This document shows, one piece after another, positions 53,301 to 63,042 of a stretch of 64,000 nucleotides of DNA. Under the pieces are notes generated by a model. That model did no database searches and was not told the DNA's origin. It saw only the letters and a list, made by a program, of their open reading frames with translations. Both the position numbers and the translations under genes were made by a program. The stretch is from the NCBI GenBank assembly GCA_000421045.1, contig ATWC01000004.1, positions 78,830-142,829 on the forward strand, given 5' to 3'. The stretch is from Lachnospiraceae bacterium NK4A179 (GTDB taxonomy: Bacteria > Bacillota > Clostridia > Lachnospirales > Lachnospiraceae). Position 1 is the first letter of the stretch, and each line of letters starts with the position of its first letter.

Positions 53301-56300
53301 ACTGATCCATATCCACGCGGAAAACTCCGGCGGTATAGGGACCAAGGATGGTACCAGCATATATGATGATAAAAATGTCTATGATCATAAGTGTTATGCT
53401 GCGGCAGCAGGAATCGCATATATCACCAATTTCGGAAATAATGACACTAAATATGTTTTCAATGTAAATAACAGCGGACTGCTTTACGGCGGTACCAATC
53501 AGGCAACTCTGAACGCAGGCGTCGGTATTGCTGTAGGTGCGCTTGATACCAATACTTCACCGGCTTTTATGGTAAGAGCTATAAACAGCGGGACCATCGT
53601 TGGCGATGATTTTACAGGCAATCAGACGCAGGATACATTCTGGAAGACCGGTGGCACTTCTGAATTTGGTGTAGGCGGAGCCATCGGCTTTGCCCGCTCG
53701 CTGGGAAGCTCTCATATCTATGTTGAACATGCTTCCGGTTCTTCGATCGAAGCAAGAGGTAATAACCTTGGTGGCGCTGTGGGATGCATAAAGAATGTGG
53801 CAAAAGGAAAAGGAAACAGTGATGCGGATGCCTTTACAGTGACTTCTGTTCTTAAGGCAGGCACATCTGTAAAGGGCGATGGAATAAATATAGGAGGCTG
53901 CATCGGAAATATCTGGAATCAGGGAGATTACTGTATCCTTCGTACACGGGTGGAAGGTAACTCTTTAATAAGCGGTTATAAGAATATCGGAGGTGTGGCA
54001 GGAAGAAACCAGCAGGCATCAAGTGCAACGGGAGCTTTCACATATCTGCAGGGAGCTTCATCTGCGCCTAAACTTACTGTAAGCGCCAGAAATACTTCCG
54101 GCAACACAGATGGAGGTACTGTCAATGCCGGCGGTGTGATCGGTGTAGCCGGAGGACGGGGCATTTATACCACATCGGTTATCGGTCCTGAACAGAGCGG
54201 AACAGATAAACTGGTTATGGACGTTAATGCTCAGTCTAATGTCGGCGGACTTGTGGGAACGCTCTATCTGAGTGAGTTAGAGGGTGCAACGCCACAGCAT
54301 TTTGACTGTAAGACACCGGAGTTTTCGATTACACTAAACCCTGCTTCCACGGTTGCTGCGGCTTCAAACGGCAATTATGCAGGCGGTGCCATCGGCATCA
54401 TATGTGATAACAGGAACAGCTTTGCAAACGGTAATGCAGCAGATTTTATTTCAAATGTTTCCGTGACCATTCCGGCGGGAAAAACAGACACTGCAGCTAT
54501 GATATCGGGTCAGAATAATCTGGGCGGAGCAATAGGTGCCGTGTTTGTAAAAGGGCTGGGTGGCAGCATAAGCACAAAGATCGATTCTCCTCATGCTGTT
54601 GCCGGAAACAATTGGATCGGCGGTGCTATAGGAACACTTTCGTTAACAGGCGCAGGCGCTGACGGAAGCGTAAAAGCTGTTTTAAATGCAGCAGACATGG
54701 TCAGATCAGCTAATGAATCCGGAGGATGCATAGGAAAGTTAGCGGGTCCAGGTGCAGAAGGAACAACTGCGACTCTTAAATCAGTTGAAACAGTGATCGG
54801 AGATGAAGGGAATATAGGAGTATTTTCACCTATAACAGGAAATAATTATATGGGTGGAAGCATAGGCTTGTTCACGGGAAAAGTGCAGATCGGATCTGTA
54901 TATACGACAGTAAATACTACCGGTAATCTTATCACTACTACGAGAAACGATGCCAAGTACCTCGGTGGCGTGGTCGGAAGGATAACGGAAGGCGGCGTGA
55001 TCGCTGATGCCAAACTTAAGGGTAAGTCTTTGTCGGCCAATCTCATAACCACTGCCGGATATGTTGGCGGTATTGCAGGTGCTGTTGAAGCGGGCTGTAT
55101 GATCTCTGATATGTTCGGGGAAGTTCCTGTTGTTATTGAGGGAAACTATGATGTCAGTGGATACGTGGGTTATCTTAACGGAGGAATTATCGGCACACCA
55201 GGAAAAACACTTGAGATAAATAACATAAAGACCGTCAAAGCAACAAATGCCGGAGATAAGCAGAAATACGGAACAGGTTCACTGGTTGGAGTTATGGATA
55301 ACTCCGCAGTAGTGCAGTGGGATAAAGTCAGTGTATCTTTGAAGGAAGGCTGCTATGTTGAAGGCGGCTACAATACCGGTGGCCTGATCGGCCAGATACA
55401 GACAGGATCCGTAACCGGTAATATGGATACTCATTTTGCCGGTGGCCGCGTACAGACTAAAAAAGGCGGCATGGGCGGTGTTATCGGCGGCATGTTCGGC
55501 GGTGAGGCAACAGGCTGGCTTTCTACATATATCGAGAGTCAATATTCAACTTCAGATGCTACCCAGTGTGCATTGGCAGGTCTTACCGAAGGCCGTGAAT
55601 GTAAAGGTGTCGGCGGCGTTGTCGGTCAGATGGGTGATCAGAAGACTCCCGAAGGAAAAGTGGTAAATATATATGTTAATACCATGGTACTCAGATTTAA
55701 GGAGGATTTTGCGCTGCTGTCAGGTACCAGCTCTGTAGGCGGAGTGTTGGGACAGTGCGAAACAATAAACGGCAGAATAGACAATATAACCGTTAAGTCC
55801 ATGGATGAACATACAACCTATAAGTTCGTGATCACACCGGTGGTGAGCAGTGCTTATGACGTAGGCGGACTTATCGGGTATATGCTGAGTCCCCTTCCTG
55901 ATGATCTGAAGGCTCTTAATATCGATATCACGGTGAATGCTGACCATTATGTCGGAGGATGGATAGGCGGTTTCGATGGTAAATTAAATGGCGAATATGA
56001 TGTTCAGGGCGTTAAATCTGTTTCCGGAAAATACGGAGTCGGCGGTGTTATCGGCGGCATGGGAATATTTAATGATGGCGGACAGATAAACGGGAAACTT
56101 AATGTCAATCTGGACGGAGTAACGATCCATTCTACATCGGATGGTGGCGTTGGTGGAGTTATCGGTGCTATGGGTGATCCGGTGGATGTTCATTCAAGCG
56201 ATGTCAAGTCTGAAATAAGAGGAGAAATAAATGTCACTCTGTCGGATACGGAAATAAGCGGAGTATCAAATGCAGGCGGTGTTATAGGGCTGAACAAAAA

Positions 56301-57129
56301 CAGAGGATGTTTGTTTAAAGACTGTCGGATCAATGTGAAAGTGACAGACAGCTCTAAAGTTGTGGTAAACAACAAAAATAATGCCGGAGGCATCGTCGGC
56401 GGAAATAACGGTGTATTTCTGGCTGATGCCAGGCTAAATGTGTCGGGAGGCGAGGAATATAAAATATCTGCACCAAACGGAAATGTCGGAATAATGATCG
56501 GAAGAAACGGCGGAACATTTGGCAGACTTAATAAGGATACCATCGAGATGCCGGAAGGTGACGGCAAGGTTATCCTGGACGCAGCAACAAACGGATATAC
56601 CGGTGCGATAGTAGGAGATAACACGGGACTTTGCGGATTGTTGAAAGAGTCTGACGGATCTTATTCGGGAGCAGATTCGGGTTACTTGAAATATAAATCC
56701 GATGCGGAGCTGAATGGCAAATATGATAAGACGGAAGACAGAGTAGGATTTGTCGGGAACAACAGAGGCAGGATTAACAGAGTTGTTATGAATGACGATG
56801 TTTCAAGTACTGACTCTGATGATCCTGATAATTCTTCAGGTGATGCGTCGAATGATGCCTCAGATAATGCATTAGATAATGCTACTGATAATGCTTCAAA
56901 TGATGCTTCAGTTAATGCTTTAGATAGTGTTTCAGTTAGTGACTTTTCAGCGCTTAGTTCTAATGAGTCTGTTGTAAGCACGAATGGACAGGCGGATCCC
57001 GATACATCCGGGGATAGCGGTTCAGATACAGGCTCGGATCCATACAGTGGAAACAATGATGCGATCCCGTTGTCAGGAAATAACGGTTCGGAAAATGATC
57101 ATGATAACAACGATGAAGGAAATAGTTAA
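50314..57129 (+). CDS. Giant prepilin-adhesin with GLUG-like repeats
   Basis: 2271 residues. Residues 1-60 form a class III prepilin leader and helix: RGFTLVEVIVVLAVIAII, then GYIDKAR, as in the major pilin at 63113. Residues about 60-750 hold several beta-rich modules. From about 757 to 2150 there are some 35 repeats of the type VGGxxGxxxG (for example VPVGGLVGLNKGII, GVGGVIGGMG), resembling GLUG motifs and predicting a beta-helix shaft. The C-terminal 130 residues are Asp/Ser/Asn-rich. No LPxTG, no C-terminal membrane anchor. It is inferred to be a pilus-tip or pilus-displayed adhesin. Confidence 0.85.
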   Translation: MNLSSCRKLNDRHSDRGFTLVEVIVVLAVIAIISSAAVLSITGYIDKARFDKNEQNAQSVFQATQAAISRKKTAGEIESWVTDVLMQDGKADPYYPTNSDRNEEGVALDKLFNPVDFSNFNGASNNPGESVHMRYVLTYRKGGTDAESMDVQDLLSAYFYDTTVMQATFSIEFDVEQTIDSEGEPHYYANAYAVFYDEGRSDWDAKAMNNLDCKVPLRDSHYRRSTSLVGYYNGGVPGAVDSIYVPNMDEKMEFAELTLRNGEALELSFSALMNNTPVTGSGLYNVHYTASIYDIATDEKLADLVINEAALTNGTPTKNSPTDYNSALKFEAGTKNDGDTDVRNIGGSERQILYTVENLNDKNGNPITRYAATIDSFALVYLHQGSGDFDYNSLAYGDLSGVTDFYRFPIKISYVINKDKSGNETSYVAYSIALDSMMSRDALYKAETDTSGTKTKALNYSISRLFADTAGFNKTLAPKNIYVSMTAAADAFTDPNLADCNVTNDIPASDATKATRALDDPVFLQADGTYKVSEHAAGRDSSDGFAVVNTYYGDISIGSMGSNETEGTATITSFRHLYNIRFMEGFTGDVEYSIRRDLNWYKYADGKYTSDVRVYDIVSGKTYLDYNSPVGKNAKTVTDAKLVMWPALSKLSAKQKIVAAENALSSVSDDKTSVIRNVQMRKKSFLSSDKGLGFICENDGTITNLRCENFMLTLDETVDGAANDTDNADKAVSNLIANGTVNRSNTTKALDGKNIGKVPVGGLVGLNKGIIGDASAPSDLGSNTVRMSNVSVITGTWNGSKCTLYSDLTSIGGAVGEYGSTASSNGLISTEGYYAVAGCNKVAGIIGAAYAGIDAYLNVDTTKGTDTAAVDFQSVDAFIMGRSIVGGAVAYMKDGYFAQDVTAPAYNCSANGVVSFEEKASDRYGVIVNLSEGSYIRQAGKPSEGTGGAVGQIENYTAGKKMSIKTINDGYILNDGDATSKYVSGTVGYLHGGSASLIHIHAENSGGIGTKDGTSIYDDKNVYDHKCYAAAAGIAYITNFGNNDTKYVFNVNNSGLLYGGTNQATLNAGVGIAVGALDTNTSPAFMVRAINSGTIVGDDFTGNQTQDTFWKTGGTSEFGVGGAIGFARSLGSSHIYVEHASGSSIEARGNNLGGAVGCIKNVAKGKGNSDADAFTVTSVLKAGTSVKGDGINIGGCIGNIWNQGDYCILRTRVEGNSLISGYKNIGGVAGRNQQASSATGAFTYLQGASSAPKLTVSARNTSGNTDGGTVNAGGVIGVAGGRGIYTTSVIGPEQSGTDKLVMDVNAQSNVGGLVGTLYLSELEGATPQHFDCKTPEFSITLNPASTVAAASNGNYAGGAIGIICDNRNSFANGNAADFISNVSVTIPAGKTDTAAMISGQNNLGGAIGAVFVKGLGGSISTKIDSPHAVAGNNWIGGAIGTLSLTGAGADGSVKAVLNAADMVRSANESGGCIGKLAGPGAEGTTATLKSVETVIGDEGNIGVFSPITGNNYMGGSIGLFTGKVQIGSVYTTVNTTGNLITTTRNDAKYLGGVVGRITEGGVIADAKLKGKSLSANLITTAGYVGGIAGAVEAGCMISDMFGEVPVVIEGNYDVSGYVGYLNGGIIGTPGKTLEINNIKTVKATNAGDKQKYGTGSLVGVMDNSAVVQWDKVSVSLKEGCYVEGGYNTGGLIGQIQTGSVTGNMDTHFAGGRVQTKKGGMGGVIGGMFGGEATGWLSTYIESQYSTSDATQCALAGLTEGRECKGVGGVVGQMGDQKTPEGKVVNIYVNTMVLRFKEDFALLSGTSSVGGVLGQCETINGRIDNITVKSMDEHTTYKFVITPVVSSAYDVGGLIGYMLSPLPDDLKALNIDITVNADHYVGGWIGGFDGKLNGEYDVQGVKSVSGKYGVGGVIGGMGIFNDGGQINGKLNVNLDGVTIHSTSDGGVGGVIGAMGDPVDVHSSDVKSEIRGEINVTLSDTEISGVSNAGGVIGLNKNRGCLFKDCRINVKVTDSSKVVVNNKNNAGGIVGGNNGVFLADARLNVSGGEEYKISAPNGNVGIMIGRNGGTFGRLNKDTIEMPEGDGKVILDAATNGYTGAIVGDNTGLCGLLKESDGSYSGADSGYLKYKSDAELNGKYDKTEDRVGFVGNNRGRINRVVMNDDVSSTDSDDPDNSSGDASNDASDNALDNATDNASNDASVNALDSVSVSDFSALSSNESVVSTNGQADPDTSGDSGSDTGSDPYSGNNDAIPLSGNNGSENDHDNNDEGNS

Positions 57130-57195
57130 TGTTATATTTTGAACTCAGTTTGGTTTACAGAACATTGTTAAGAAAAAGTAGTATAATTTGATCAT

Positions 57196-57663
57196 ATGGA
57201 AGAAACTACCGTATTTGAAAAACAATCATTCGCGAATAAAGCCTGGCGGTATTTCATATTGCTGCTTGCTGTTATTGTGCTTGTCGGCGGATTTTTTGCC
57301 TTTGTGCGTATCAGAACAGGGATCCATAAAGCACTGCAGGAAGCAAGAGGCGTCAGGTCTGCCATGAAGCTCGTGAGTATCGAGTATTATGGCGGGAACG
57401 GTTCCATATATGACAGCACATCTCATGACGGCATGGCAAAAGGTGCTGCAGATATGATAAAGACAATGTCATATGCAGACGGTGAGATAGAGCTTAAGGC
57501 GTGGGATGAAGCAAATAACGTGCCCATAGCTTTTACTTACCGTAAGGACCTTTATGTTATAGATTTCAAAACTGTGGGGAATCCAAAGGATCCGGACTTT
57601 GTGTGGGATGTCTACTATGCCTTTCATCTCATGAAATATACTACCGAACAAGGTACTGAATAA
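57196..57663 (+). CDS. Single-pass membrane protein in the pilus locus, unknown
   Basis: 155 residues. One transmembrane helix (about 17-38, FILLLAVIVLVGGFFAFV), then an extracytoplasmic domain with YYGGNGSIYDSTSHDGMAKG and DLYVIDFKTVGNPKDPDFVW. The family is not recognised. It sits between the adhesin and PilC with its own possible -10 (TATAAT, 57182). A role in pilus assembly is suggested only by position; it does not show a prepilin site. Confidence 0.7.
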   Translation: MEETTVFEKQSFANKAWRYFILLLAVIVLVGGFFAFVRIRTGIHKALQEARGVRSAMKLVSIEYYGGNGSIYDSTSHDGMAKGAADMIKTMSYADGEIELKAWDEANNVPIAFTYRKDLYVIDFKTVGNPKDPDFVWDVYYAFHLMKYTTEQGTE

Positions 57664-57693
57664 ACAGGATGATCATTAAAGTGGGGAGTACAA

Positions 57694-58890
57694 ATGCCTG
57701 AATACAGATATCAAGCACAGGATAGCAAAGGAGCAAATGTCCGGGGCACAATGAATGCCGTGGATGAAGCTGACCTGCAGAAAAAACTTCGTACCCAGGG
57801 TGTGATGCTTCTTGAAGCAAAACCGACAAAAAGAAAGATCACACTGAAACCGCTTAAGAAAAGCGAACTTGCTGTTTTTTGTACGGAGATGGGAACTATG
57901 ACACAGGCGGGCGTTCCATTGGTTCGTTCTCTGGAGATACTTGCCGGAAATGAGTCTATTACCCCGTATGAAAAGGATCTTTATACCGAGCTTCGTGACA
58001 GGGTTGTGCAGGGTATTGCTCTGTCAACTACAATGGAGCGTTTGTTTCCGGCGTTTCCGCCGCTGCTTATCTATATGTTCAAGGCGGCAGAGTCATCAGG
58101 TAACCTGGATGTTACCGCGCTTAATCTCGCTGACCAGTATACGAGAGAAAATCAGCTGGAGGAGAATACCAAAAGTGCACTGGTATATCCCAAGATACTC
58201 ATGGCTCTGATAGTAGGCGTGGTTTTGGTAATATTCGGTTTTGTTATGCCAAAGTTTCAGGAACTGTTCGATCAGATGCCAAGTCTTCCTCCGACCACAC
58301 GTTTTCTTATGTGGATCAGTGATTTTGTAGCAAATTACTGGCTGGGAATAATAATCGCAGTTGCACTCTGCATGTTTATTTCAAGGATACTTTTATCAGT
58401 ACCGGGAATAAGGATGATCGTCGATACCATCAAGACCAAGGCTCCGCTCGTAGGAAAGCTTAACAAGACGATATATTCCGCAAGATTCGCAAGAACATTA
58501 AGTTCTCTGTATTCAGCAGGTATTCCGGTAGACCGTTGTATCTCGATCGCAAAGCAGACTATCGGAAATATGTATGTGGAAAAACAGTTTGATGATGTCA
58601 GCAAGGCTATTCAGGGTGGTGAAGCATTATCTGATGCGATAGACAAAGTGGACGGATTTATCAAGAAGCTTCCGTCGGTTATCAGGGTCGGAGAAGAAAC
58701 CGGCATGCTGGACAAGATGCTGATATCGATCGCAAATGACCTGGATTTCAAAGCAGCTCAGGCACTCTCAAGACTTGTGAAGTACATTGAGCCCGTTACC
58801 ATAGTGATCATGGCTGTGGTAGTCGGCTTTGTAATGATAGGTGTAATTACCCCTATATACCAGTCTTACGCAGCTATTGGTGCGGGCTGA
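57694..58890 (+). CDS. pilC: Type IV pilus inner-membrane platform protein PilC
   Basis: 398 residues of the T2SSF/PilC family. The N-terminus MPEYRYQAQDSKGANVRGTM is typical. Two T2SSF domains (about 65-190 and 265-390) each carry TMTQAGVPLVRSLEIL- or LSSLYSAGIPVDRCISIA-like starts. Three transmembrane helices lie near 168, 210 and 370. It forms the platform that couples the PilB ATPase to pilin polymerisation. Confidence 0.95.
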   Translation: MPEYRYQAQDSKGANVRGTMNAVDEADLQKKLRTQGVMLLEAKPTKRKITLKPLKKSELAVFCTEMGTMTQAGVPLVRSLEILAGNESITPYEKDLYTELRDRVVQGIALSTTMERLFPAFPPLLIYMFKAAESSGNLDVTALNLADQYTRENQLEENTKSALVYPKILMALIVGVVLVIFGFVMPKFQELFDQMPSLPPTTRFLMWISDFVANYWLGIIIAVALCMFISRILLSVPGIRMIVDTIKTKAPLVGKLNKTIYSARFARTLSSLYSAGIPVDRCISIAKQTIGNMYVEKQFDDVSKAIQGGEALSDAIDKVDGFIKKLPSVIRVGEETGMLDKMLISIANDLDFKAAQALSRLVKYIEPVTIVIMAVVVGFVMIGVITPIYQSYAAIGAG

Positions 58891-58918
58891 AAAAATCTCA
58901 ACGGCATGGGGAGGAGAT

Positions 58919-60370
58919 ATGTCAGTAAGCGTATTTTTATCTAACAGGAGCATACAGGTCGTAATAGGTGATGGCAGGAGCAAAAAGGCAAAGATAGATC
59001 GCTTTTTTGAAGATATTGTTCCGGAAGATACTATCCTAAACGGTACCGTAATAAATGAAAAGGCGCTGGAAGATACTATCAGAGGGGCCTGGAGTAAGCA
59101 CGGGATTAAGGAAAAAAGTGTTGATCTGATACTTAACAGCCCTCATCTTATGGCAAGAAGGATAGAAATGCCGATTTTGTCCGGACATAAGGCCACTCGT
59201 TATATCATGAACGAGGCTGATGAAAAGGATATAGCAAGATTCTCTGATCCCGTGACAGGTTGGTATCCGTTAGTAAGAAATAAAAATACACAGAGTGTTG
59301 TTTCCGAGACTGCAGAGAAGGAATTTATCAAAACCTATATCAAGATATTCGGTGCAGTCGGGATCAAACTGAATTCGATTCATAACGGAATAAACCTTGC
59401 GGTAAATATGATGCAGACCCAGGTGGGACGCGGGACTGTTGTCTATATGATACTTGACGGCATGACGCTTACCACCATGCTTTTTACCGGTGGGGCTTAT
59501 TTCAATAACCTAAGCACGCGTGTTTATGCCGCACCCGGCACATCTGAATTTGCAGGCGAGATAAGAAATGCTGTCTCATCTATCAGACAGTTCGCTACAG
59601 CCCAGCATATAGAAGAACAGATAAGTGATATATATGTTGCAGGTCTGAACGCAGATGAAATGAATTCCCTTGTGGCAGAGATGCAGGGGTATCCGTTAGC
59701 GGATCTGATCAAGCCTATAGTCTGTCCGCCGAATGTTTCCATGCGGTCAGGCCGTGAGAAGTTTGGTTCATTCATTTTCTCTTTTGCGGGACTTTTCGAT
59801 ACGGCGGGTGGTGTCACCCTTCTTGAAGCTCTGAAGAAGAGTTCGGCCGGATATGAAACCAAAAAGAGTGTTTTTAAGGTGGTAATACCTTATGTTTTAC
59901 TTTCCCTGCTCCTTGTGATCGCGTCTGTCTTCGTACTTGTGACGATGATTGCGAAGTCGGCAAAGCTTACAGAGCTCCAGATGTATAATTCGAATGAGAA
60001 GGTTCTTGCAGATGCTGCCGAATACAATTCGGTTGTCAGAGAGGCGGAATCATTGGGACGCGCTCAGGGAAGTGCGGATCTTCTTGAAGAATATATCGAT
60101 TCCTATCCAAAGCCTGATTCGGAAGTAAATAAGGCCATAAGTCTGGCAGCAAGGGATGAAAATGTTCGGGTCACTTATGATTCCTACAGTGCATCCACCG
60201 GTCTGCTGAATCTGGTAGCTACAGCGGGAACCGTTGAAAAGATCAATAAGTTTATAGCAAATCTGATGTCTCTGGATATTTTTGAGAATGTGGATTATAC
60301 GGGATATTCATATAACGAGGAGGATAATACCTGGTCCATAAATGTGACATGTACTCTTGCAGAGGGATAG
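58919..60370 (+). CDS. pilM: PilM-PilN fusion of the pilus alignment complex
   Basis: 483 residues. The N-terminal actin-like PilM part (about 1-310) contains VFLSNRSIQVVIGDG, IDLIL-type strand VDLILNSPHLMARRIEMP and VVYMILDGMTLTTMLFTGG. A basic segment and one transmembrane helix (about 318-343) lead into a C-terminal periplasmic-type part of about 135 residues with a PilN-like ferredoxin fold. The two proteins are separate in Gram-negative bacteria. ATG 58919 follows GGGGAGGAG; its start is 29 bases after pilC. Confidence 0.82.
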   Translation: MSVSVFLSNRSIQVVIGDGRSKKAKIDRFFEDIVPEDTILNGTVINEKALEDTIRGAWSKHGIKEKSVDLILNSPHLMARRIEMPILSGHKATRYIMNEADEKDIARFSDPVTGWYPLVRNKNTQSVVSETAEKEFIKTYIKIFGAVGIKLNSIHNGINLAVNMMQTQVGRGTVVYMILDGMTLTTMLFTGGAYFNNLSTRVYAAPGTSEFAGEIRNAVSSIRQFATAQHIEEQISDIYVAGLNADEMNSLVAEMQGYPLADLIKPIVCPPNVSMRSGREKFGSFIFSFAGLFDTAGGVTLLEALKKSSAGYETKKSVFKVVIPYVLLSLLLVIASVFVLVTMIAKSAKLTELQMYNSNEKVLADAAEYNSVVREAESLGRAQGSADLLEEYIDSYPKPDSEVNKAISLAARDENVRVTYDSYSASTGLLNLVATAGTVEKINKFIANLMSLDIFENVDYTGYSYNEEDNTWSINVTCTLAEG

Positions 60371-60432
60371 TTTACAAAGAGTTATTTTTTCAGATACGAG
60401 ATTAAAATATTCTCTTCGTGGAGGAACCAAAT

Positions 60433-61248
60433 ATGGAAACTAAAATAACCGACAGGGACAAAAAACTGCTTTATATACTGGGATTTATCGTTATATTATT
60501 TATCTTTGGCTGGGTCATTATGCGGCCGATGATCAAATCTATAAATAAGACGGAAGAATCTATAGCTGCAGCTGAAAATCTGAAACAACAGAACGAATTC
60601 AAGGTTACAGGCTTAAGCAGTGCAAAGACTCTTCTGGAGCGCTTTAAGACTGACATGGATGATTCCATGACAGACTATTATGAGCCTATGGACAGCTCTG
60701 AAATAGATAAGCTGATCACTTCCTACGTGCTGGGAAAGGGCCTCTATGCCAAGGATCTGACGATAACAATGCCAAAGGCGCCGGTTGAGGAAATGCCATA
60801 TTTATTTTCCGAAGAAGCAGCAGAGGCTGCAAGACGTAAGGCAGAAGCTGATGAGCGTGCATTTTATGAGGATACTGAAGATTCACTGAGTCAGGATTCG
60901 GCACTCGGAACGCTTATTGAATTAACGGAGTCTCCTCTGGAAGTATATACGAATGCCAGAGATGAGGCCGCGGATACGGTTTCATCAGGAGTTTATTGTG
61001 TTGCGGTCAAGGTAGTCATGACCGGCTCTCCGGATAAGGAGCAGGCGCTTCTTGATGATATCATGTATAAGCCATCAATAAGACTTACCGGATTTTCATG
61101 GGATGAAGTGGCACCTGTTGCAGTGGTTGATGATGAAGGTGTAACAGAGATCATTAAAAGCTCGGACAAACAGCTTACGGTAATGCTGAACCTCTATATG
61201 TATGACAAGGAATCAGCAGGTATGGCGCCAATTGATGATGAAGACTGA
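60433..61248 (+). CDS. pilO: PilO-like pilus assembly protein
   Basis: 271 residues. One transmembrane helix (about 13-33, LLYILGFIVILFIFGWVIM), a coiled region (INKTEESIAAAENLKQQNEF) and a C-terminal domain expected to be a ferredoxin-like PilO fold. It is named by position after PilM-PilN and before PilB, and by topology, more than by sequence motifs. ATG 60433 follows GTGGAGGA. Confidence 0.72.
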   Translation: METKITDRDKKLLYILGFIVILFIFGWVIMRPMIKSINKTEESIAAAENLKQQNEFKVTGLSSAKTLLERFKTDMDDSMTDYYEPMDSSEIDKLITSYVLGKGLYAKDLTITMPKAPVEEMPYLFSEEAAEAARRKAEADERAFYEDTEDSLSQDSALGTLIELTESPLEVYTNARDEAADTVSSGVYCVAVKVVMTGSPDKEQALLDDIMYKPSIRLTGFSWDEVAPVAVVDDEGVTEIIKSSDKQLTVMLNLYMYDKESAGMAPIDDED

Positions 61249-61284
61249 TTTCTAAATTTATATAGAGTGTACAGGGGGTAAGTA

Positions 61285-62973
61285 ATGGATAATAAAGCGA
61301 TAAAGGAAATACGATTAGGTGACCTGATGGTCAGTGCCGGTTATATAACCGATGATCAGCTGGGAGAGGCTCTGGCACTGCAGAAACAGGACAGGTCCAA
61401 GCGTATAGGCCAGATACTTATAGAGCAGGGCTATATATCGGAGCGCCAGATGCTCACAGCACTTGCAGACCGTTTGCAGACCAGTCTTATCGATATTTCC
61501 ACTTATCCGGTGGATGAGGATGCGGTAAATACCATACCGGTGCAGATGGCTCAGCACTATCTCATGATGCCCGTGGCTATCCATGACGGTGTACTGACGG
61601 TGGCTGTTAACGATCCGCTTAATCTCTATGCCCTTGAGGATATCAGACAGACCAGCGGTATGAACGTTAATACGCTTATTGCCGAGGCGGGACCGTTAAA
61701 AGATGCCATTACCTATCATTATGCGGCGATCAAGACCAGACAGGCGGCAGCCAATGCCAGTGAGAGTGCGACGACCAGCGATACAAGGGAAGTCATCATA
61801 GATGCCGGGGCAAGCGCGGATGATGCGCCTATCATAAATCTGGTCAATTCACTTCTTGATAAAGCTTATCAGGATGGGGCTTCCGATGTTCATATCGAGC
61901 CCTTTGAAAAGGAAATCCTTGTGCGCCTTCGTACTGACGGTGTGCTTCTTAATTACATGACTCTTAATAAAAATGTGCAGGGTGCGCTTGTTGCCAGAAT
62001 TAAGATCATGGGAGAGCTTGATATTGCAGAACGTCGTGTTCCCCAGGATGGACATTTTCGTATCAGGATCAGGGAACAGATAGTAAACGTCCGTGTGAGT
62101 GTTATACCTACCGTATTCGGTGAAAAAGTGGTAATGCGTATTCTTGCTTCCAATTCCGATATAGACAGGAGCGAGACGTTTGGCATGTCTCCCGATAATT
62201 ATGCAAAATTTACCAGAATGTTAAAGTCACCTAATGGTCTGATCTATATAACGGGGCCGACAGGATCCGGTAAGACTACGACTCTTTACATGGCACTTGG
62301 TTCCCTCTCAACGAAGCCCGTCAATATATCGACTATTGAGGACCCGGTTGAGAAAAATCTCCCGCATTTAAATCAGATGCAGGTTCATCCTATGGCAGGA
62401 CTGACATTTGAAGTGGGGCTCAGGGCGCTTTTAAGACAGGATCCGGATATTATCATGGTTGGTGAGACGAGAGATCCGGAAACCGCAAGCATATCTTTGC
62501 GAGCTGCCATAACCGGCCATCTGGTGCTCTCGACGCTGCATACCAATGATGCAACATCTACAATAATACGACTGATCGACATGGGTGCAGAGCCGTATCT
62601 TCTGTCATCGGCACTTGTAGGTGCAGTGGCGCAGCGTCTGCTTAGAAAAGTCTGTCCTTACTGCGGTCAGGTAACAGGACTGGATGAGTCCGAGATCGCT
62701 TTCATAGGCAGGGATATACCTACAGCCAAGAGAGCCTGCGGATGTGCTAAATGCCATAATACCGGTTATTCAGGACGAATCGCGGTTCATGAGGTTCTGG
62801 TTGCCGATAAAAATGTGAGAAATATGATCACAGCCGGAGCGACTGCAAATGAAATAATGAATTATGCGATCGAGTATCAGGGAATGGAAACCATTAAACA
62901 GGCAGGTATCAGACTGGTAGAACAGGGAATAACGACCATGGAAGAGCTCCAGAGGATCGCATATAACGATTGA
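61285..62973 (+). CDS. pilB: Type IV pilus assembly ATPase PilB/GspE
   Basis: 562 residues. An N-terminal MshEN-type domain (about 1-150, with IRLGDLMVSAGYITDDQLGE), which in relatives binds c-di-GMP. Then the ATPase: GPTGSGKTTT Walker A (about 324), STIEDPVE aspartate box, DPDIIMVGETRDPETA Walker B and HTNDA. A zinc-binding tetracysteine (CPYCGQ ... CGCAKC) follows. It powers pilus extension. The N-terminal domain gives a plausible link to the HD-GYP protein in this window, which is inference. Confidence 0.95.
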   Translation: MDNKAIKEIRLGDLMVSAGYITDDQLGEALALQKQDRSKRIGQILIEQGYISERQMLTALADRLQTSLIDISTYPVDEDAVNTIPVQMAQHYLMMPVAIHDGVLTVAVNDPLNLYALEDIRQTSGMNVNTLIAEAGPLKDAITYHYAAIKTRQAAANASESATTSDTREVIIDAGASADDAPIINLVNSLLDKAYQDGASDVHIEPFEKEILVRLRTDGVLLNYMTLNKNVQGALVARIKIMGELDIAERRVPQDGHFRIRIREQIVNVRVSVIPTVFGEKVVMRILASNSDIDRSETFGMSPDNYAKFTRMLKSPNGLIYITGPTGSGKTTTLYMALGSLSTKPVNISTIEDPVEKNLPHLNQMQVHPMAGLTFEVGLRALLRQDPDIIMVGETRDPETASISLRAAITGHLVLSTLHTNDATSTIIRLIDMGAEPYLLSSALVGAVAQRLLRKVCPYCGQVTGLDESEIAFIGRDIPTAKRACGCAKCHNTGYSGRIAVHEVLVADKNVRNMITAGATANEIMNYAIEYQGMETIKQAGIRLVEQGITTMEELQRIAYND

Positions 62974-63042
62974 TGATCTGATTGGCAAAATGTTCTAAAA
63001 AAAATACATAAAAGGGGTTTGTATTTGGTATGTTTTACCCGA

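Noticed and set aside
50314..57129. CRISPR-like or DNA-level repeat array in the giant gene
   Set aside because: The repeats are protein-level glycine motifs of uneven spacing with varied DNA, not identical direct repeats with spacers.
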